A DNA stretch of 64,000 nucleotides from Paenibacillus sp. SZ31 (GTDB lineage Bacteria > Bacillota > Bacilli > Paenibacillales > Paenibacillaceae), in NCBI RefSeq assembly GCF_012912005.1, contig NZ_JABBEA010000021.1, positions 1-64,000 of the forward strand. The letters run 5' to 3'. Below are positions 36,801-44,089 of the stretch, piece by piece (position 1 is the first letter of the stretch; each line of letters begins with the position of its first letter). The notes beneath the pieces are model-generated. The model ran no database searches. It saw only the letters and a list, made by a program, of their open reading frames with translations, and was not told where the DNA came from. The position numbers were made by a program, and so were the translations under genes.

Positions 36801-37040
36801 GGCTCGTTTCAGAAAAAACTGACGATTCAGCTTCAGCAGCAGCAGATTGCTGCTGTGATCCGCAACGTTCATTCACTCCGTGGCGTAGCTGCCAATCTGC
36901 ATGCAGTGGACCTGTTACGTCCGGTTCTTCAACTGGAATCGCTCTTGTCCCGTCCGTTATTCGAAGAAGAGGAATTGAATTTGGTATTGGAGAAGGTACA
37001 ACAGGAGATTGATAAAATTACCGAGTCTCTGCCATGGTGA
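33801..37040 (+). CDS. hybrid sensor histidine kinase with HPt domain
   Basis: A 1079-aa membrane kinase with multiple relay modules. Residues about 5-190 form a six- to seven-span membrane unit resembling 5TM-LYT sensors (LNFRASVYLLAAYFGG). Two PAS-like regions follow (about 215-325 and 325-440). HisKA has His460 in SHEIRTPLSG; the HATPase has LLNLLSNAIKF, VEDTGIGIS and GGSGLGLV. Then come a divergent receiver-like segment (about 697-825), a canonical receiver with Asp895 in LMDMYMPEMNG, and a C-terminal HPt with His1024 in NVHSLRG. The GTG at 33801 lacks a strong ribosome binding site, so the exact start is uncertain. The convergent OmpR-type regulator downstream could be its partner. Confidence 0.86.
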   Translation: MDGDHLLRDLVLNFTLILIFVFLIHHYLNQTNATRTSSITTRIIIGIALSMLGTALYYFSIVLSDGTMLNFRASVYLLAAYFGGSGSAIVTFVFMWIFRINMGRNPLLENWQYALTELLFVVAICLIFKYVRGYMQKWLSGALLLITVYELIVVKTYSPSLSILGMILLFQCICFLAIVLCLYYLNQNHRYRRLVIQRDGEMLEMLRMQPGFTFKIHKQNGKFEYLLLEGEMLSRLGLDMSSLKQDYTLGTLNILPQEKVEFLRKQFNRAWEGESFFYEIEHEGYYSLVKVRPLREDGVVKYVMGYGLDITEHRAVKRRIQESEERYRTLERVSADWFVGLDSNRCIVSVNQKFLDVLGLDRHEVIGHQLEELLFIEQSENWLFIFQKALHHNIVQEMELSFIVGEGHEQHVRVHLYPDKALNSSEKIKAVIHDISDQYKRVKADKASQAKSEFLAFMSHEIRTPLSGIISFSLLLQRTDLSPQQLDYLSKINASSQTMLTLVNDILDFSKIEAGKLTLEKVSFSPEDVFKRVADQIGVAIGHKDIEVIFTTDSDLPLTVIGDPFRLEQALLNLLSNAIKFTEHGYVTLRAEVLSLEAEQVQVRFEVEDTGIGISPEQMERLFVPFTQAEPSTYRTYGGSGLGLVICYLLVTSLGGNLHVDSVLGEYSLFSFDLIFELADTEEESSFLQTFPLLYCVNDVVIIEEDERMGESLKQMLYSFGMKPTVYPSLSHMIESDWCVSHADGASSLLMMMDMDAEDTINGSSWDKFMKRLNRTKFQMVGYTHAFSDNALWSEERSFRPDMMMIKPITRLGLFEVLLALQGEGPLENHRRVEGEEPYLLKSKGHILIAEDQEINQLVIRAMLEHMGFEVTLADSGTEVLKKLGEQTWELILMDMYMPEMNGIDATRHIRKMRQYDRTPIIALTANSLQIDHETCFEVGMNAILTKPIHEQQMADTLETWIDVRGIREISGIDADKAIRQMDGKPHILQYALTKFRIEYGSFQKKLTIQLQQQQIAAVIRNVHSLRGVAANLHAVDLLRPVLQLESLLSRPLFEEEELNLVLEKVQQEIDKITESLPW

Positions 37041-37065
37041 CCAAGCTGAATGAAGCTGTGTTGTG

Positions 37066-37740
37066 TTAAGGTGTGAACTTATATCCGACCCCCCAGATGG
37101 TTTGAATAAATTGGGGGTTTTTCGGGTTGTCCTCAATTTTTTTGCGAAGCTTGGTAATGTGTACATCTATGGTGCGATCATTAATGTAGGCATCAATACC
37201 ACGAATGGCTTCAATTAGGGCATAACGACTGTAGACTTTGCCGGGATTGAGGACAAACAGCTTCATGATCTCAAATTCGGAAAACGTCATTTCGACTCGC
37301 TGGTTATCCAATAGTACGGTCCTTCGGGCCAGGTCCAGAGATATTCCGGTTTCCTGTTCAGTAACAATAGGATTGTTCAATATGGAGTAGCGACGTAATA
37401 CAGCCTCAATACGTGCCTTCAGTTCCTGCATGCTGAAAGGTTTGCATACATAGTCATCAGCCCCATCGGTTAACGATCGAATCCGCTCCGCAACTTCGGT
37501 TAACGAAGAGATGACGATAATGGGAATGGCCGTATGTTGGCGCATGAGAGAACAAGGATTCTTATCTCCGGAATCAGGGAGCATCAAGTCAAGAAGCAGG
37601 ATATCAGGCCGCGCTTGAAGCTGTAGAAGACCATCTCTTGCGTTATCGACACGGATAACATCATACCCTTCACCTTGTAAATACAGGGATAATGTATCAC
37701 CTAACATGTTGTCGTCCTCTATGATAAGCACTTTGGTCAT
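37066..37740 (-). CDS. OmpR/PhoB family response regulator
   Basis: A 224-aa regulator with an N-terminal receiver (acidic pair in LIIEDDN, phosphorylation site in DILLLDLMLPDSG, conserved Lys in VCKPFS) and a C-terminal winged helix (about 130-224, with GISLDLARRTVLLDNQRVEMTFSEFEIMKLF and IDVHITKLRKKI). ATG 37740 follows AAGGA; the frame open to 37761 is longer than needed. The gene is convergent with the hybrid kinase, only about 25 bases from its stop, and may receive its phosphate. Confidence 0.92.
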   Translation of the reverse strand: MTKVLIIEDDNMLGDTLSLYLQGEGYDVIRVDNARDGLLQLQARPDILLLDLMLPDSGDKNPCSLMRQHTAIPIIVISSLTEVAERIRSLTDGADDYVCKPFSMQELKARIEAVLRRYSILNNPIVTEQETGISLDLARRTVLLDNQRVEMTFSEFEIMKLFVLNPGKVYSRYALIEAIRGIDAYINDRTIDVHITKLRKKIEDNPKNPQFIQTIWGVGYKFTP

Positions 37741-37909
37741 GATATTCCTTTCTGAATCCACTTCGTGTAGAAGAACTAAGATCCATGGGTTAGCTTAATA
37801 TCCCTGATAATGTATACCCTGATAATTAGAACATGCAACAGGAGGAGGTCAAGATTCCAACATGACTCGCCAAGAAGGGGGAGGCTCCGATTCATTACTT
37901 GCCAAGATA

Positions 37910-38755
37910 TCAGTTAGCTTCACGCTCGATCAGGCGCATCAGTTTGCGCTCGGTAGCGGTGTCTGGTGCCGGCGTGTATACACTGCATCGCAGATCGGAG
38001 CTGCCTTGAACCTGCAACGAAGTCAGATCAAACAACATTTTGCCTGCTTTGGAATGTCTGAATTCGATTAACACATCCGGGGCACTGCTGACACTGCTTT
38101 GTTTCCAGAGGGTATGAAAATCGGGATGTCTGTTCATCATGTCATCCAGAAATAAATTATACCATTCATCATCGACATACTGACCATAATAAGCACGAAA
38201 AATCGCCAGAAATCCGCTAACAAAATCCTCCCAGTTCACTGCGAGCCTGCGAAATTCCTTTCGATCAAATAACAGACTGATCATATTCCGCTGTTCGGGG
38301 AGAATCTGTTCAAAATCCATAAAAACATGACGGGCTGCATCATTCCAGCCTACAATGTAACAGCGCCGATCCGAGATCACGGTAGGACAGTGGTGAAGCT
38401 CTTGCAAGATTTTCTGCAGGGAAGGGTGAAGTTGAATAGGTTCTTCTTCCAGCGTGGGCAGCTCCGAGTGATGTTCCATAGCGAGCGAAAACAGATATTT
38501 TCGTTCATCCGCAGTAAGCCTTAGTGCTGAAGCAATGTTATCCAACACGGAATGGGATACCTGAATATCCCGACCCTGCTCAAGCCAGGTATACCACGTT
38601 GTACTTACTCCTGCCAGTTGGGAGACTTCTTCTCTCCTCAGCCCAGGCGTTCTGCGCCGACTTCCGGTGGGTAAACCGACCGATTCGGGTGAAATTTTGG
38701 AACGCTGTGTTTTCAGAAAAGTGGACAGGGCTTGTAGCCTGACATCGTAGTTCAA
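37910..38755 (-). CDS. XRE family regulator with MmyB-like ligand domain
   Basis: A 281-aa regulator. An N-terminal helix-turn-helix (about 10-75, with GLRREEVSQLAGVSTTWYTWLEQGRDIQVS) is followed by an MmyB-like domain (about 100-265) of the kind thought to bind fatty acids. I chose the TTG at 38755, which lies behind GAAGGTG, because longer frames run through the sigma-A promoter at 38790-38818 and ATG 38782 would be nearly leaderless. Family members usually begin at this point. It is divergent from fabF, which suggests it regulates that fatty acid synthesis gene. Confidence 0.82.
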   Translation of the reverse strand: MNYDVRLQALSTFLKTQRSKISPESVGLPTGSRRRTPGLRREEVSQLAGVSTTWYTWLEQGRDIQVSHSVLDNIASALRLTADERKYLFSLAMEHHSELPTLEEEPIQLHPSLQKILQELHHCPTVISDRRCYIVGWNDAARHVFMDFEQILPEQRNMISLLFDRKEFRRLAVNWEDFVSGFLAIFRAYYGQYVDDEWYNLFLDDMMNRHPDFHTLWKQSSVSSAPDVLIEFRHSKAGKMLFDLTSLQVQGSSDLRCSVYTPAPDTATERKLMRLIEREAN

Positions 38756-38789
38756 TCCATCACCTTCGATCCTCGTTATCATGGTAGTC

Positions 38790-38818
38790 ATTATACTATT
38801 ATAATTGACAACTTGTAA
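38790..38818 (-). promoter_or_regulatory. sigma-A promoter of the XRE/MmyB regulator
   Basis: On the minus strand TTACAA, a 17-base spacer and TATAAT. The predicted start of transcription, near 38783, falls just before the ATG at 38782, which argues for translation from the TTG at 38755. Confidence 0.6.
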
Positions 38819-38893
38819 TAGGATATTCGAAAGTGCACTATTAGTGGCAGAGCGTAAGAGTAAGGTAGACAACAGCGCTGAAGGAGGATGGAC

Positions 38894-40132
38894 ATGGAAC
38901 GAGTCGTGATTACAGGAATGGGAGTCATCTCTCCTTTGGGAAATGATGTAGATACATTCTGGAATGGATTAATTGAGGGTAGATCCGGGGTATCGCCTAT
39001 AGAGCATTTTGATACAGCTTTGTACAAAACCAGAATCGCTGGCGTGGTCCGTGACTTTGATGGTGAAGAGCGTTTTGGACGCAAGGAAGCAAGGCGCATG
39101 GACCGATTCGTTCAATTTGCTGTTGCTGCTGCGGATCAGGCTGTATCGCAATCGGGTCTCGTGATGGAGGAACTGGATCGCGAACGCGTAGGTGTATATA
39201 TTGGTTCAGGCATAGGCGGCATCCAGACATTGATGGAACAAGGCAAGGTCCTGTCCGATCGGGGACCTGCGCGAGTTAGCCCAACACTGGTACCGATGAT
39301 GATATCCAATATGGCTGCGGCTATGGTCAGTATGAGGTTCGGTTGCTGGGGGCCAACATTGTCTCCAGTAACGGCTTGTTCCATTGGCAATACATCCATT
39401 GGAGAGGCTTTCCGGCTTATCCGACATGGTGGAGCCGATGTCATTATTGCTGGAGGAACAGAAGCAGCTGTAACCGAAGTGTCACTGGCAAGCTTTGGTA
39501 ATGCGACAGCGTTGTCTACACGAAATGAAGCGTTCCAAGCAGCCAGCCGTCCATTTGATGCAGGGAGAGACGGTTTTGTCATGGCGGAGGGCGCCGGAAT
39601 TCTGGTCGTGGAATCACTGTCTCATGCTCTGGCAAGAGGGGCGAATATTCTTGCCGAAGTGATTGGATATGGTGCCAGTTCAGATGCGTATCATATGGTA
39701 GCTACCCATCCGGAAGGGCGGGGTGCATATCTGGCGATGAAAGCATCACTCAAAGAGGCTCAGATTGGACCTGAAGACATTGATGTGATTAACGCTCATG
39801 CCACCAGTACGGAGGCGGGTGATCTGTCTGAGACGAAAGCCATTAAACAACTTTTCGGAACAGCTGCCTATGACATTCCGATTACGGCGAATAAATCTAT
39901 GACGGGGCATATGCTTGGTGCAGCAGGTGGTGCGGAGGCGATCTCACTTATTCAAAGTCTGCGGCATGGCATCATTCCTCCAACTATTAATCAAGAGCAG
40001 AAGGACCCCGAATGTGATCTGGATTACGTGCCCAACGAGGCAAGAGAAGCAGAGCTGCGGATTGGTATGTCTAATTCCTTTGGCTTCGGTGGACATAATG
40101 CCGTTATTGTTCTTCAAAAATACCCATCTTAA
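38894..40132 (+). CDS. fabF: beta-ketoacyl-ACP synthase II
   Basis: A 412-aa thiolase-fold condensing enzyme that elongates acyl-ACP with malonyl-ACP in the cytoplasm. It starts MERVVITGMGVISPLG. The catalytic Cys lies in TACSIGN (about residue 163) and the two His in NAHATSTEAGD (about 300) and NKSMTGHMLGAAGG (about 338), giving the KAS II Cys-His-His triad. The ATG 38894 fits AAGGAGG at 38881-38887; the ATG at 38888 directly abuts that site. It stands alone without other fab genes, next to a divergent MmyB-type regulator, so it may be an extra or conditionally used enzyme. Confidence 0.92.
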   Translation: MERVVITGMGVISPLGNDVDTFWNGLIEGRSGVSPIEHFDTALYKTRIAGVVRDFDGEERFGRKEARRMDRFVQFAVAAADQAVSQSGLVMEELDRERVGVYIGSGIGGIQTLMEQGKVLSDRGPARVSPTLVPMMISNMAAAMVSMRFGCWGPTLSPVTACSIGNTSIGEAFRLIRHGGADVIIAGGTEAAVTEVSLASFGNATALSTRNEAFQAASRPFDAGRDGFVMAEGAGILVVESLSHALARGANILAEVIGYGASSDAYHMVATHPEGRGAYLAMKASLKEAQIGPEDIDVINAHATSTEAGDLSETKAIKQLFGTAAYDIPITANKSMTGHMLGAAGGAEAISLIQSLRHGIIPPTINQEQKDPECDLDYVPNEAREAELRIGMSNSFGFGGHNAVIVLQKYPS

Positions 40133-40157
40133 GCCAAAAAACAGCCTTAAGTAGAAA

Positions 40158-40190
40158 GAACAGCGTAGCCCCATCGGGCTGCGCTGTTCT
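40158..40190. terminator. terminator between convergent fabF and narK
   Basis: AACAGCGTAGCCC and GGGCTGCGCTGTT form a strong stem with one mismatch. The minus-strand side is followed by TTCTTTCT, so it serves narK best; it may also act on fabF read-through. Confidence 0.72.
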
Positions 40191-40255
40191 AGGGTTAATC
40201 CAGGGTCATCTACAACCACCGCACCATTGGTTAACCACCCGAGTGGTTGTACGCC

Positions 40256-41488
40256 TCAGGAAGAGAGGGATGTCGAGTCGGCCATGCCTTTGTTGCCTCG
40301 GCTCAGCCAGCTTACACGCCAGCGGGATTGCATGAAGAGAACGAGGATTAGGGAAGCTGCTGCAATCAGGCTAAGAATGACAAAGCCTGGCGTGTAGGAT
40401 TGATAGCTGCTATACAGTTGACCGAGAATCAGTGGCAGTGCATATCCGCCCAATCCGCCAGCGGCACCTACAATGCCTGTCATCAGACCAATCTCGTTAC
40501 CGAAGCGTTGGGGAACCAGTTGGAACACCGAGCCATTTCCGGCGCCCAGACACATCATGCCGAGGAATAACATGATGACCACAACAGGAAGTGGTGGCAT
40601 GAAGGATACACCGATCAACATGATACAGGCTCCTGTGTACAGGAAAGTTAGCATGCGGGTTCCACCAATTTTGTCCGCCAGGTATCCCCCAACAGGCCGG
40701 AAGAAACTACCTGCGATTACACAGAAGGTGGTAATGTCTGCGGCACGAACAGGAGAGAGTCCATACTGGGTGTTGAAGAAGATGGTGAGATAGTTACATA
40801 ATCCAACGAAACCACCAAAGGTTACACAATAGAAGGCACAGAATACCCAGGCATCTTTTTGTTTAAGCAGACTTCCGTATTGCGACAATTTCTTGGGTTC
40901 AGGCCGGTTAGGGCTATTTTTGGCAAAGATAGAAAAGAGAATGAATACGATAACGATCGGTATAATAGCAAGTCCGAATACAACTTCCCAGCTGCCAAAA
41001 TGCGTAGCCAGGCGATTGGCAAACAACGTCGCGAGTACGGTTCCGCTGTTACCTGCCCCGGCAATACCCATGGCCAGACCCTGGTGCTCTTTGCCGTACC
41101 ATTGGCCTGCGAGAGGTAGCGCAGCAGCAAAGGAGGCGCCTGCGACACCCAGCAAGAGTGCCACCACGTACAGTTGGCTTAAAGAGTCGACCCATAGCCA
41201 GCCGAGTAATAAAGGAACAAGAGTGACGAGCATCCCGATCTGTGCGGTCAGTTTCGGACCAATATAATCAGACATGAAGCCAAGCACAAGGCGCAGGATG
41301 GAGCCGCCGAGAATAGGTAATGCGACCAGATTGGCCTTTTCCAGCGGAGTCATCGGATAATCCAATGCAATGACAACTGCGAGTGGACCAAGCATCCCCC
41401 ATATCATAAAACTGATGTCAAAATACATAAACGCCCCGAAGAGGGTGGGCTTATGCCCGCTTTTCCAAAAACTTTTGCTCTCCATCAT
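40256..41488 (-). CDS. narK: nitrate/nitrite transporter, NarK type (MFS)
   Basis: A 410-aa major facilitator of the nitrate/nitrite porter family with about 12 membrane spans. Characteristic sequence: ALDYPMTPLEKANLVALPILGGSILRLVLGFMSDYIGPK, GIAGAGNSGTVLATLFANRLA, and GLGGYALPLILGQLY; the glycine-rich nitrate signature is present in both halves. ATG 41488 follows GAGGAG at good spacing. It is divergent from nasB and shares a dual-hexaloop RNA leader type with it, so it probably imports nitrate for assimilation. Confidence 0.9.
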   Translation of the reverse strand: MMESKSFWKSGHKPTLFGAFMYFDISFMIWGMLGPLAVVIALDYPMTPLEKANLVALPILGGSILRLVLGFMSDYIGPKLTAQIGMLVTLVPLLLGWLWVDSLSQLYVVALLLGVAGASFAAALPLAGQWYGKEHQGLAMGIAGAGNSGTVLATLFANRLATHFGSWEVVFGLAIIPIVIVFILFSIFAKNSPNRPEPKKLSQYGSLLKQKDAWVFCAFYCVTFGGFVGLCNYLTIFFNTQYGLSPVRAADITTFCVIAGSFFRPVGGYLADKIGGTRMLTFLYTGACIMLIGVSFMPPLPVVVIMLFLGMMCLGAGNGSVFQLVPQRFGNEIGLMTGIVGAAGGLGGYALPLILGQLYSSYQSYTPGFVILSLIAAASLILVLFMQSRWRVSWLSRGNKGMADSTSLSS

Positions 41489-41547
41489 CCATCATCGCTC
41501 CTCATCCAATTGAGATCTTCGTAATTTGTCTATGTGCTTGTGGAGGC

Positions 41548-41590
41548 AGAAAAAGGCCGCAATTCGTCCAGATAAGAACGATTTGCGGCC
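41548..41590 (-). terminator. leader terminator of narK
   Basis: On the minus strand GGCCGCAA with AATCGT-type extension pairs with ACGAATTGCGGCC, followed by TTTTTCTG. Its 5' arm overlaps the 3' arm of the second hexaloop hairpin (41586-41589), the arrangement needed for a terminator/antiterminator switch. Confidence 0.88.
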
Positions 41591-41628
41591 CCGTTGCCGA
41601 CAGGCGGTACACGTCATTGTGTTCCCGC
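41586..41628 (-). promoter_or_regulatory. ANTAR-type dual hexaloop antiterminator RNA of narK
   Basis: Reading the minus strand: GCGG GA ACAC [AATGAC] GTGT A CCGC is hairpin 1 (41628-41604), four unpaired bases, then CGGC [AACGGG] GCCG is hairpin 2 (41599-41586). Both six-base loops have A at position 1 and G at position 4, the signature bound by ANTAR proteins. Hairpin 2 shares sequence with the terminator arm downstream. Nitrate assimilation genes are a known class of ANTAR target (NasR in Klebsiella). Confidence 0.85.
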
Positions 41629-41638
41629 ATCTGAGTTG

Positions 41639-41654
41639 ATCACAGCACTGTGAT
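41639..41654. promoter_or_regulatory. 16-base palindrome near the narK start of transcription
   Basis: ATCACAGCACTGTGAT is a perfect inverted repeat (7+2+7). It sits just downstream of the narK -10 element, at roughly +4 to +19, a typical repressor operator position. It resembles a CRP/FNR-type half-site spacing only loosely. Confidence 0.55.
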
Positions 41655-41664
41655 TTTGATTCAA

Positions 41665-41694
41665 ATTATAATCAAGTGAAAATAGAGATGTCAA
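41665..41694 (-). promoter_or_regulatory. sigma-A promoter of narK
   Basis: On the minus strand TTGACA, an 18-base spacer, then TATAAT, both perfect consensus hexamers. It drives the leader containing the palindrome, hexaloop hairpins and terminator. Confidence 0.82.
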
Positions 41695-41762
41695 CAAAAA
41701 TTACACGGAATTTTAAATAATTCATTTTTTAATCGTATTTCATATTCATGATGTTAATTTAG

Positions 41763-41791
41763 TTGACATATGATTGAGATTCCCTTAATCT
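41763..41791 (+). promoter_or_regulatory. sigma-A promoter of nasBC
   Basis: TTGACA, a 17-base spacer and TAATCT. Transcription would begin near 41798, a few bases before the first hexaloop hairpin at 41804. Confidence 0.78.
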
Positions 41792-41803
41792 GAATCTAAT
41801 ATG

Positions 41804-41844
41804 AATCCACACAATGGCGTGTGGATTCCGGAGGCAACGGTGCC
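41804..41844 (+). promoter_or_regulatory. ANTAR-type dual hexaloop antiterminator RNA of nasBC
   Basis: AATCCACAC [AATGGC] GTGTGGATT is a perfect nine-base-pair hairpin (41804-41827). Five bases later GGC [AACGGT] GCC forms the second hairpin (41833-41844). Both hexaloops have A1 and G4. The 3' arm of hairpin 2 overlaps the terminator at 41843-41873. The loop sequences match those of the narK leader (AATGAC, AACGGG), so both transcripts probably answer to one ANTAR protein. Confidence 0.88.
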
Positions 41845-41873
41845 CTTTTCCGAATCATGGAGAAGGGATTTTT
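41843..41873 (+). terminator. leader terminator of nasBC
   Basis: CCCTTTTCC and GGAGAAGGG form the stem around GAATCAT, followed by ATTTTT. It lies 40 bases before the nasB start and overlaps the second hexaloop hairpin. Confidence 0.85.
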
Positions 41874-41914
41874 CTGTTTATTTTCAGGTGAGAGAGATAG
41901 ATAGGGGGCAGCCC

Positions 41915-44068
41915 ATGAGCAGAAGCAAACTGGTGATTATCGGGAATGGCATGGCTGGAGTGAAGTGTGTCGAAGAGATTATCGCACTGGAGCCTGATAC
42001 GTATGAGATTGTAATCTACGGTAATGAACCCCGCCCCAACTACAATCGGATCATGTTATCGAAAGTATTGCAGGGTGAGCATTCGTTACAGGATATCATT
42101 ATCAATGATTGGACCTGGTATGCCGAGCATCATATACGGCTATGTACAGGTGAAACGGTACACCGGATTGATACCCGTGGAAAATATATAGAGACTGAAT
42201 CGGGACTAAAAGAAACATATGATGTTCTGATTCTGGCGACAGGGTCATCACCATTTATCCCACCGATTCCGGGAATTGATAAAGAGCGGGTCATGTCCTT
42301 CCGAACCATTGATGATTGTACGCGCATGTCTGACTATTCCAAAGAATATCGGAAGGCCGCAGTCATTGGTGGCGGATTGCTGGGACTGGAGGCGGCACGG
42401 GGGTTGCTGCATCTGGGTATGGAAGCTGTGGTGGTCCATAATGCACCTTACATTATGAACCGACAGTTGGATCAGAGAGCGGCTTCAATGCTTCAACAGG
42501 AGCTTGAAGACCAGGGCATGTCCTTCCTTTTGGCCAAAAATACGCAGAAGATTACCGGACGATCGCAGGCCCAGGGACTGCTGTTCACAGATGGTTCCAA
42601 GCTTGAAGCTCAGGTTGTCATTGTCGCTGTAGGGATTCGGCCGAATGTGGATCTGGCCAGACGAAGCGGGATCGCCACCAATCGGGCAATTATGGTAGAT
42701 GACTATATGCGCACCAGTGTACCGGATATCTACGCAGTTGGGGAATGTGCCGAACATCGGGGAATCAGTTATGGTCTGGTGGCCCCCTTATACGAGCAGG
42801 GGAAAGTACTCGCACGTACGCTCTGTGGACAGGAAACGCCTGAATACAAAGGATCTATTCCATATTCACAGCTGAAGGTATCGGGGGTTGATGTTTTCTC
42901 GGCCGGGGAGATCAGCGGGGAAGGCATGCAGACCGCAATTCAACATTTAGATGGCATTCAAGGCACATATAAAAAGGTGCTGATGCAGGCTGGCAAAGTG
43001 CGCGGAGCCATTTTATTTGGAGATACAGCCGAGGGAACGGCATTGCTTGGGCTGGTGCAACGAGGCGCAGATGTGGCGGAATTGGCTCCGCGTGAAGGGG
43101 CCCCGGACCCGGCTGAGATGGCTGCTGCGGCATTACCGGCTCAAGAGACCGTATGTGCCTGCAACAATGTGACCAAGGCTGCGATAATGAAGGCCATTCA
43201 GGAACAGGGTCTTGAAACGGCAGATCAGGTGAAGGAGCAGACCAAGGCGTCAGGTTCATGCGGTGGCTGTCGCCCGATGGTGGCTGCACTGTTGAAACAT
43301 ACACATAACCTGAAAAAAAGCGGGGGTACTGGAGTGGTAGCCACACCGGATAAACCTGCTCCAATGCCTGTATGCAGTTGTACGGAGCTGGGGCATGCAG
43401 AACTGAAGGAAATGCTGAATAACAGTGTTGGCCCCCGTGAAGTTCATGTGGATAGACACGATTATCAACCTGTAATATCTCTCAAGAGAGACCTACCTTT
43501 GATCCTGCAGAAGCTAGGTTGGGGTTCGGAGCTTGGCTGCACGGTATGTCGCCCAGTGATCCACTATTACTTGCAGGTATCCACTCGAACGATACATGAT
43601 CAAGAGATCGAGAGTACCCAAGAGATTCAGGTGCGCTGGGATAGTCAGATCCCGTTGTCATCCTATGCGAGGGATGCGGGTGGCTTGGCAACACAGCTTC
43701 GTACGAATTGGATTGGTGCATCGATGCCGTCACCTGTGAGTATAGGCGTCGCACCCGGGCCTGGATCATTGGTGAGCGCACTGGTGCAGGATATTGGTTT
43801 GCTGGCTTCACCGGCTGGATGGGAGATTTACGCAGGCGGTCATGCTGAGCATCCGGTCAAGCAAGGTGGCTTGCTCGGGGTGGCTGAAACAGAGGTGCAG
43901 GCGGCGACACTCGCATCAGCGTGCCTCCAATGGTATCGCCAAACCGCCTGGTATGATGAGCCGTTATGGGCATGGACGGAGCGATTGGGATTCATGTCGA
44001 TTCGAGAAACGCTGCTGGATGACCAGTTGCAGAGGGAACTCGCAGCTACACTTCATGCTGATATATAG
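41915..44068 (+). CDS. nasB: assimilatory nitrate reductase electron-transfer subunit
   Basis: A 717-aa flavoprotein. Residues 1-400 form a FAD/NAD(P)H reductase (N-terminal IIGNGMAG and the second dinucleotide motif AVIGGGLLGLEAARGL). Two BFD-like [2Fe-2S] modules follow, with VCACNN/GSCGGCRP (about 425-470) and VCSCTE/LGCTVCRP (about 495-560). The C-terminal region resembles the ferredoxin half-domain of NirB, but I see no siroheme/4Fe-4S cysteine set, so it is not a nitrite reductase. ATG 41915 follows AGGGGG; the frame open from 41801 is the RNA leader. It passes electrons from NAD(P)H to NasC. Confidence 0.88.
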   Translation: MSRSKLVIIGNGMAGVKCVEEIIALEPDTYEIVIYGNEPRPNYNRIMLSKVLQGEHSLQDIIINDWTWYAEHHIRLCTGETVHRIDTRGKYIETESGLKETYDVLILATGSSPFIPPIPGIDKERVMSFRTIDDCTRMSDYSKEYRKAAVIGGGLLGLEAARGLLHLGMEAVVVHNAPYIMNRQLDQRAASMLQQELEDQGMSFLLAKNTQKITGRSQAQGLLFTDGSKLEAQVVIVAVGIRPNVDLARRSGIATNRAIMVDDYMRTSVPDIYAVGECAEHRGISYGLVAPLYEQGKVLARTLCGQETPEYKGSIPYSQLKVSGVDVFSAGEISGEGMQTAIQHLDGIQGTYKKVLMQAGKVRGAILFGDTAEGTALLGLVQRGADVAELAPREGAPDPAEMAAAALPAQETVCACNNVTKAAIMKAIQEQGLETADQVKEQTKASGSCGGCRPMVAALLKHTHNLKKSGGTGVVATPDKPAPMPVCSCTELGHAELKEMLNNSVGPREVHVDRHDYQPVISLKRDLPLILQKLGWGSELGCTVCRPVIHYYLQVSTRTIHDQEIESTQEIQVRWDSQIPLSSYARDAGGLATQLRTNWIGASMPSPVSIGVAPGPGSLVSALVQDIGLLASPAGWEIYAGGHAEHPVKQGGLLGVAETEVQAATLASACLQWYRQTAWYDEPLWAWTERLGFMSIRETLLDDQLQRELAATLHADI

Positions 44069-44089
44069 ATGAAAGGCGGGGATGGGAAG

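Noticed and set aside
41801..41914. N-terminal extension of nasB (38 extra codons)
   Set aside because: It covers the two hexaloop hairpins and the terminator, and the ATG at 41915 has its own AGGGGG site, so I treat it as untranslated leader.
41915..44068. Nitrite reductase large subunit (nirB/nasD)
   Set aside because: Similarity to NirB exists, but the siroheme/4Fe-4S cysteine motifs are missing and the two BFD domains plus the adjacent NasC fit nasB.
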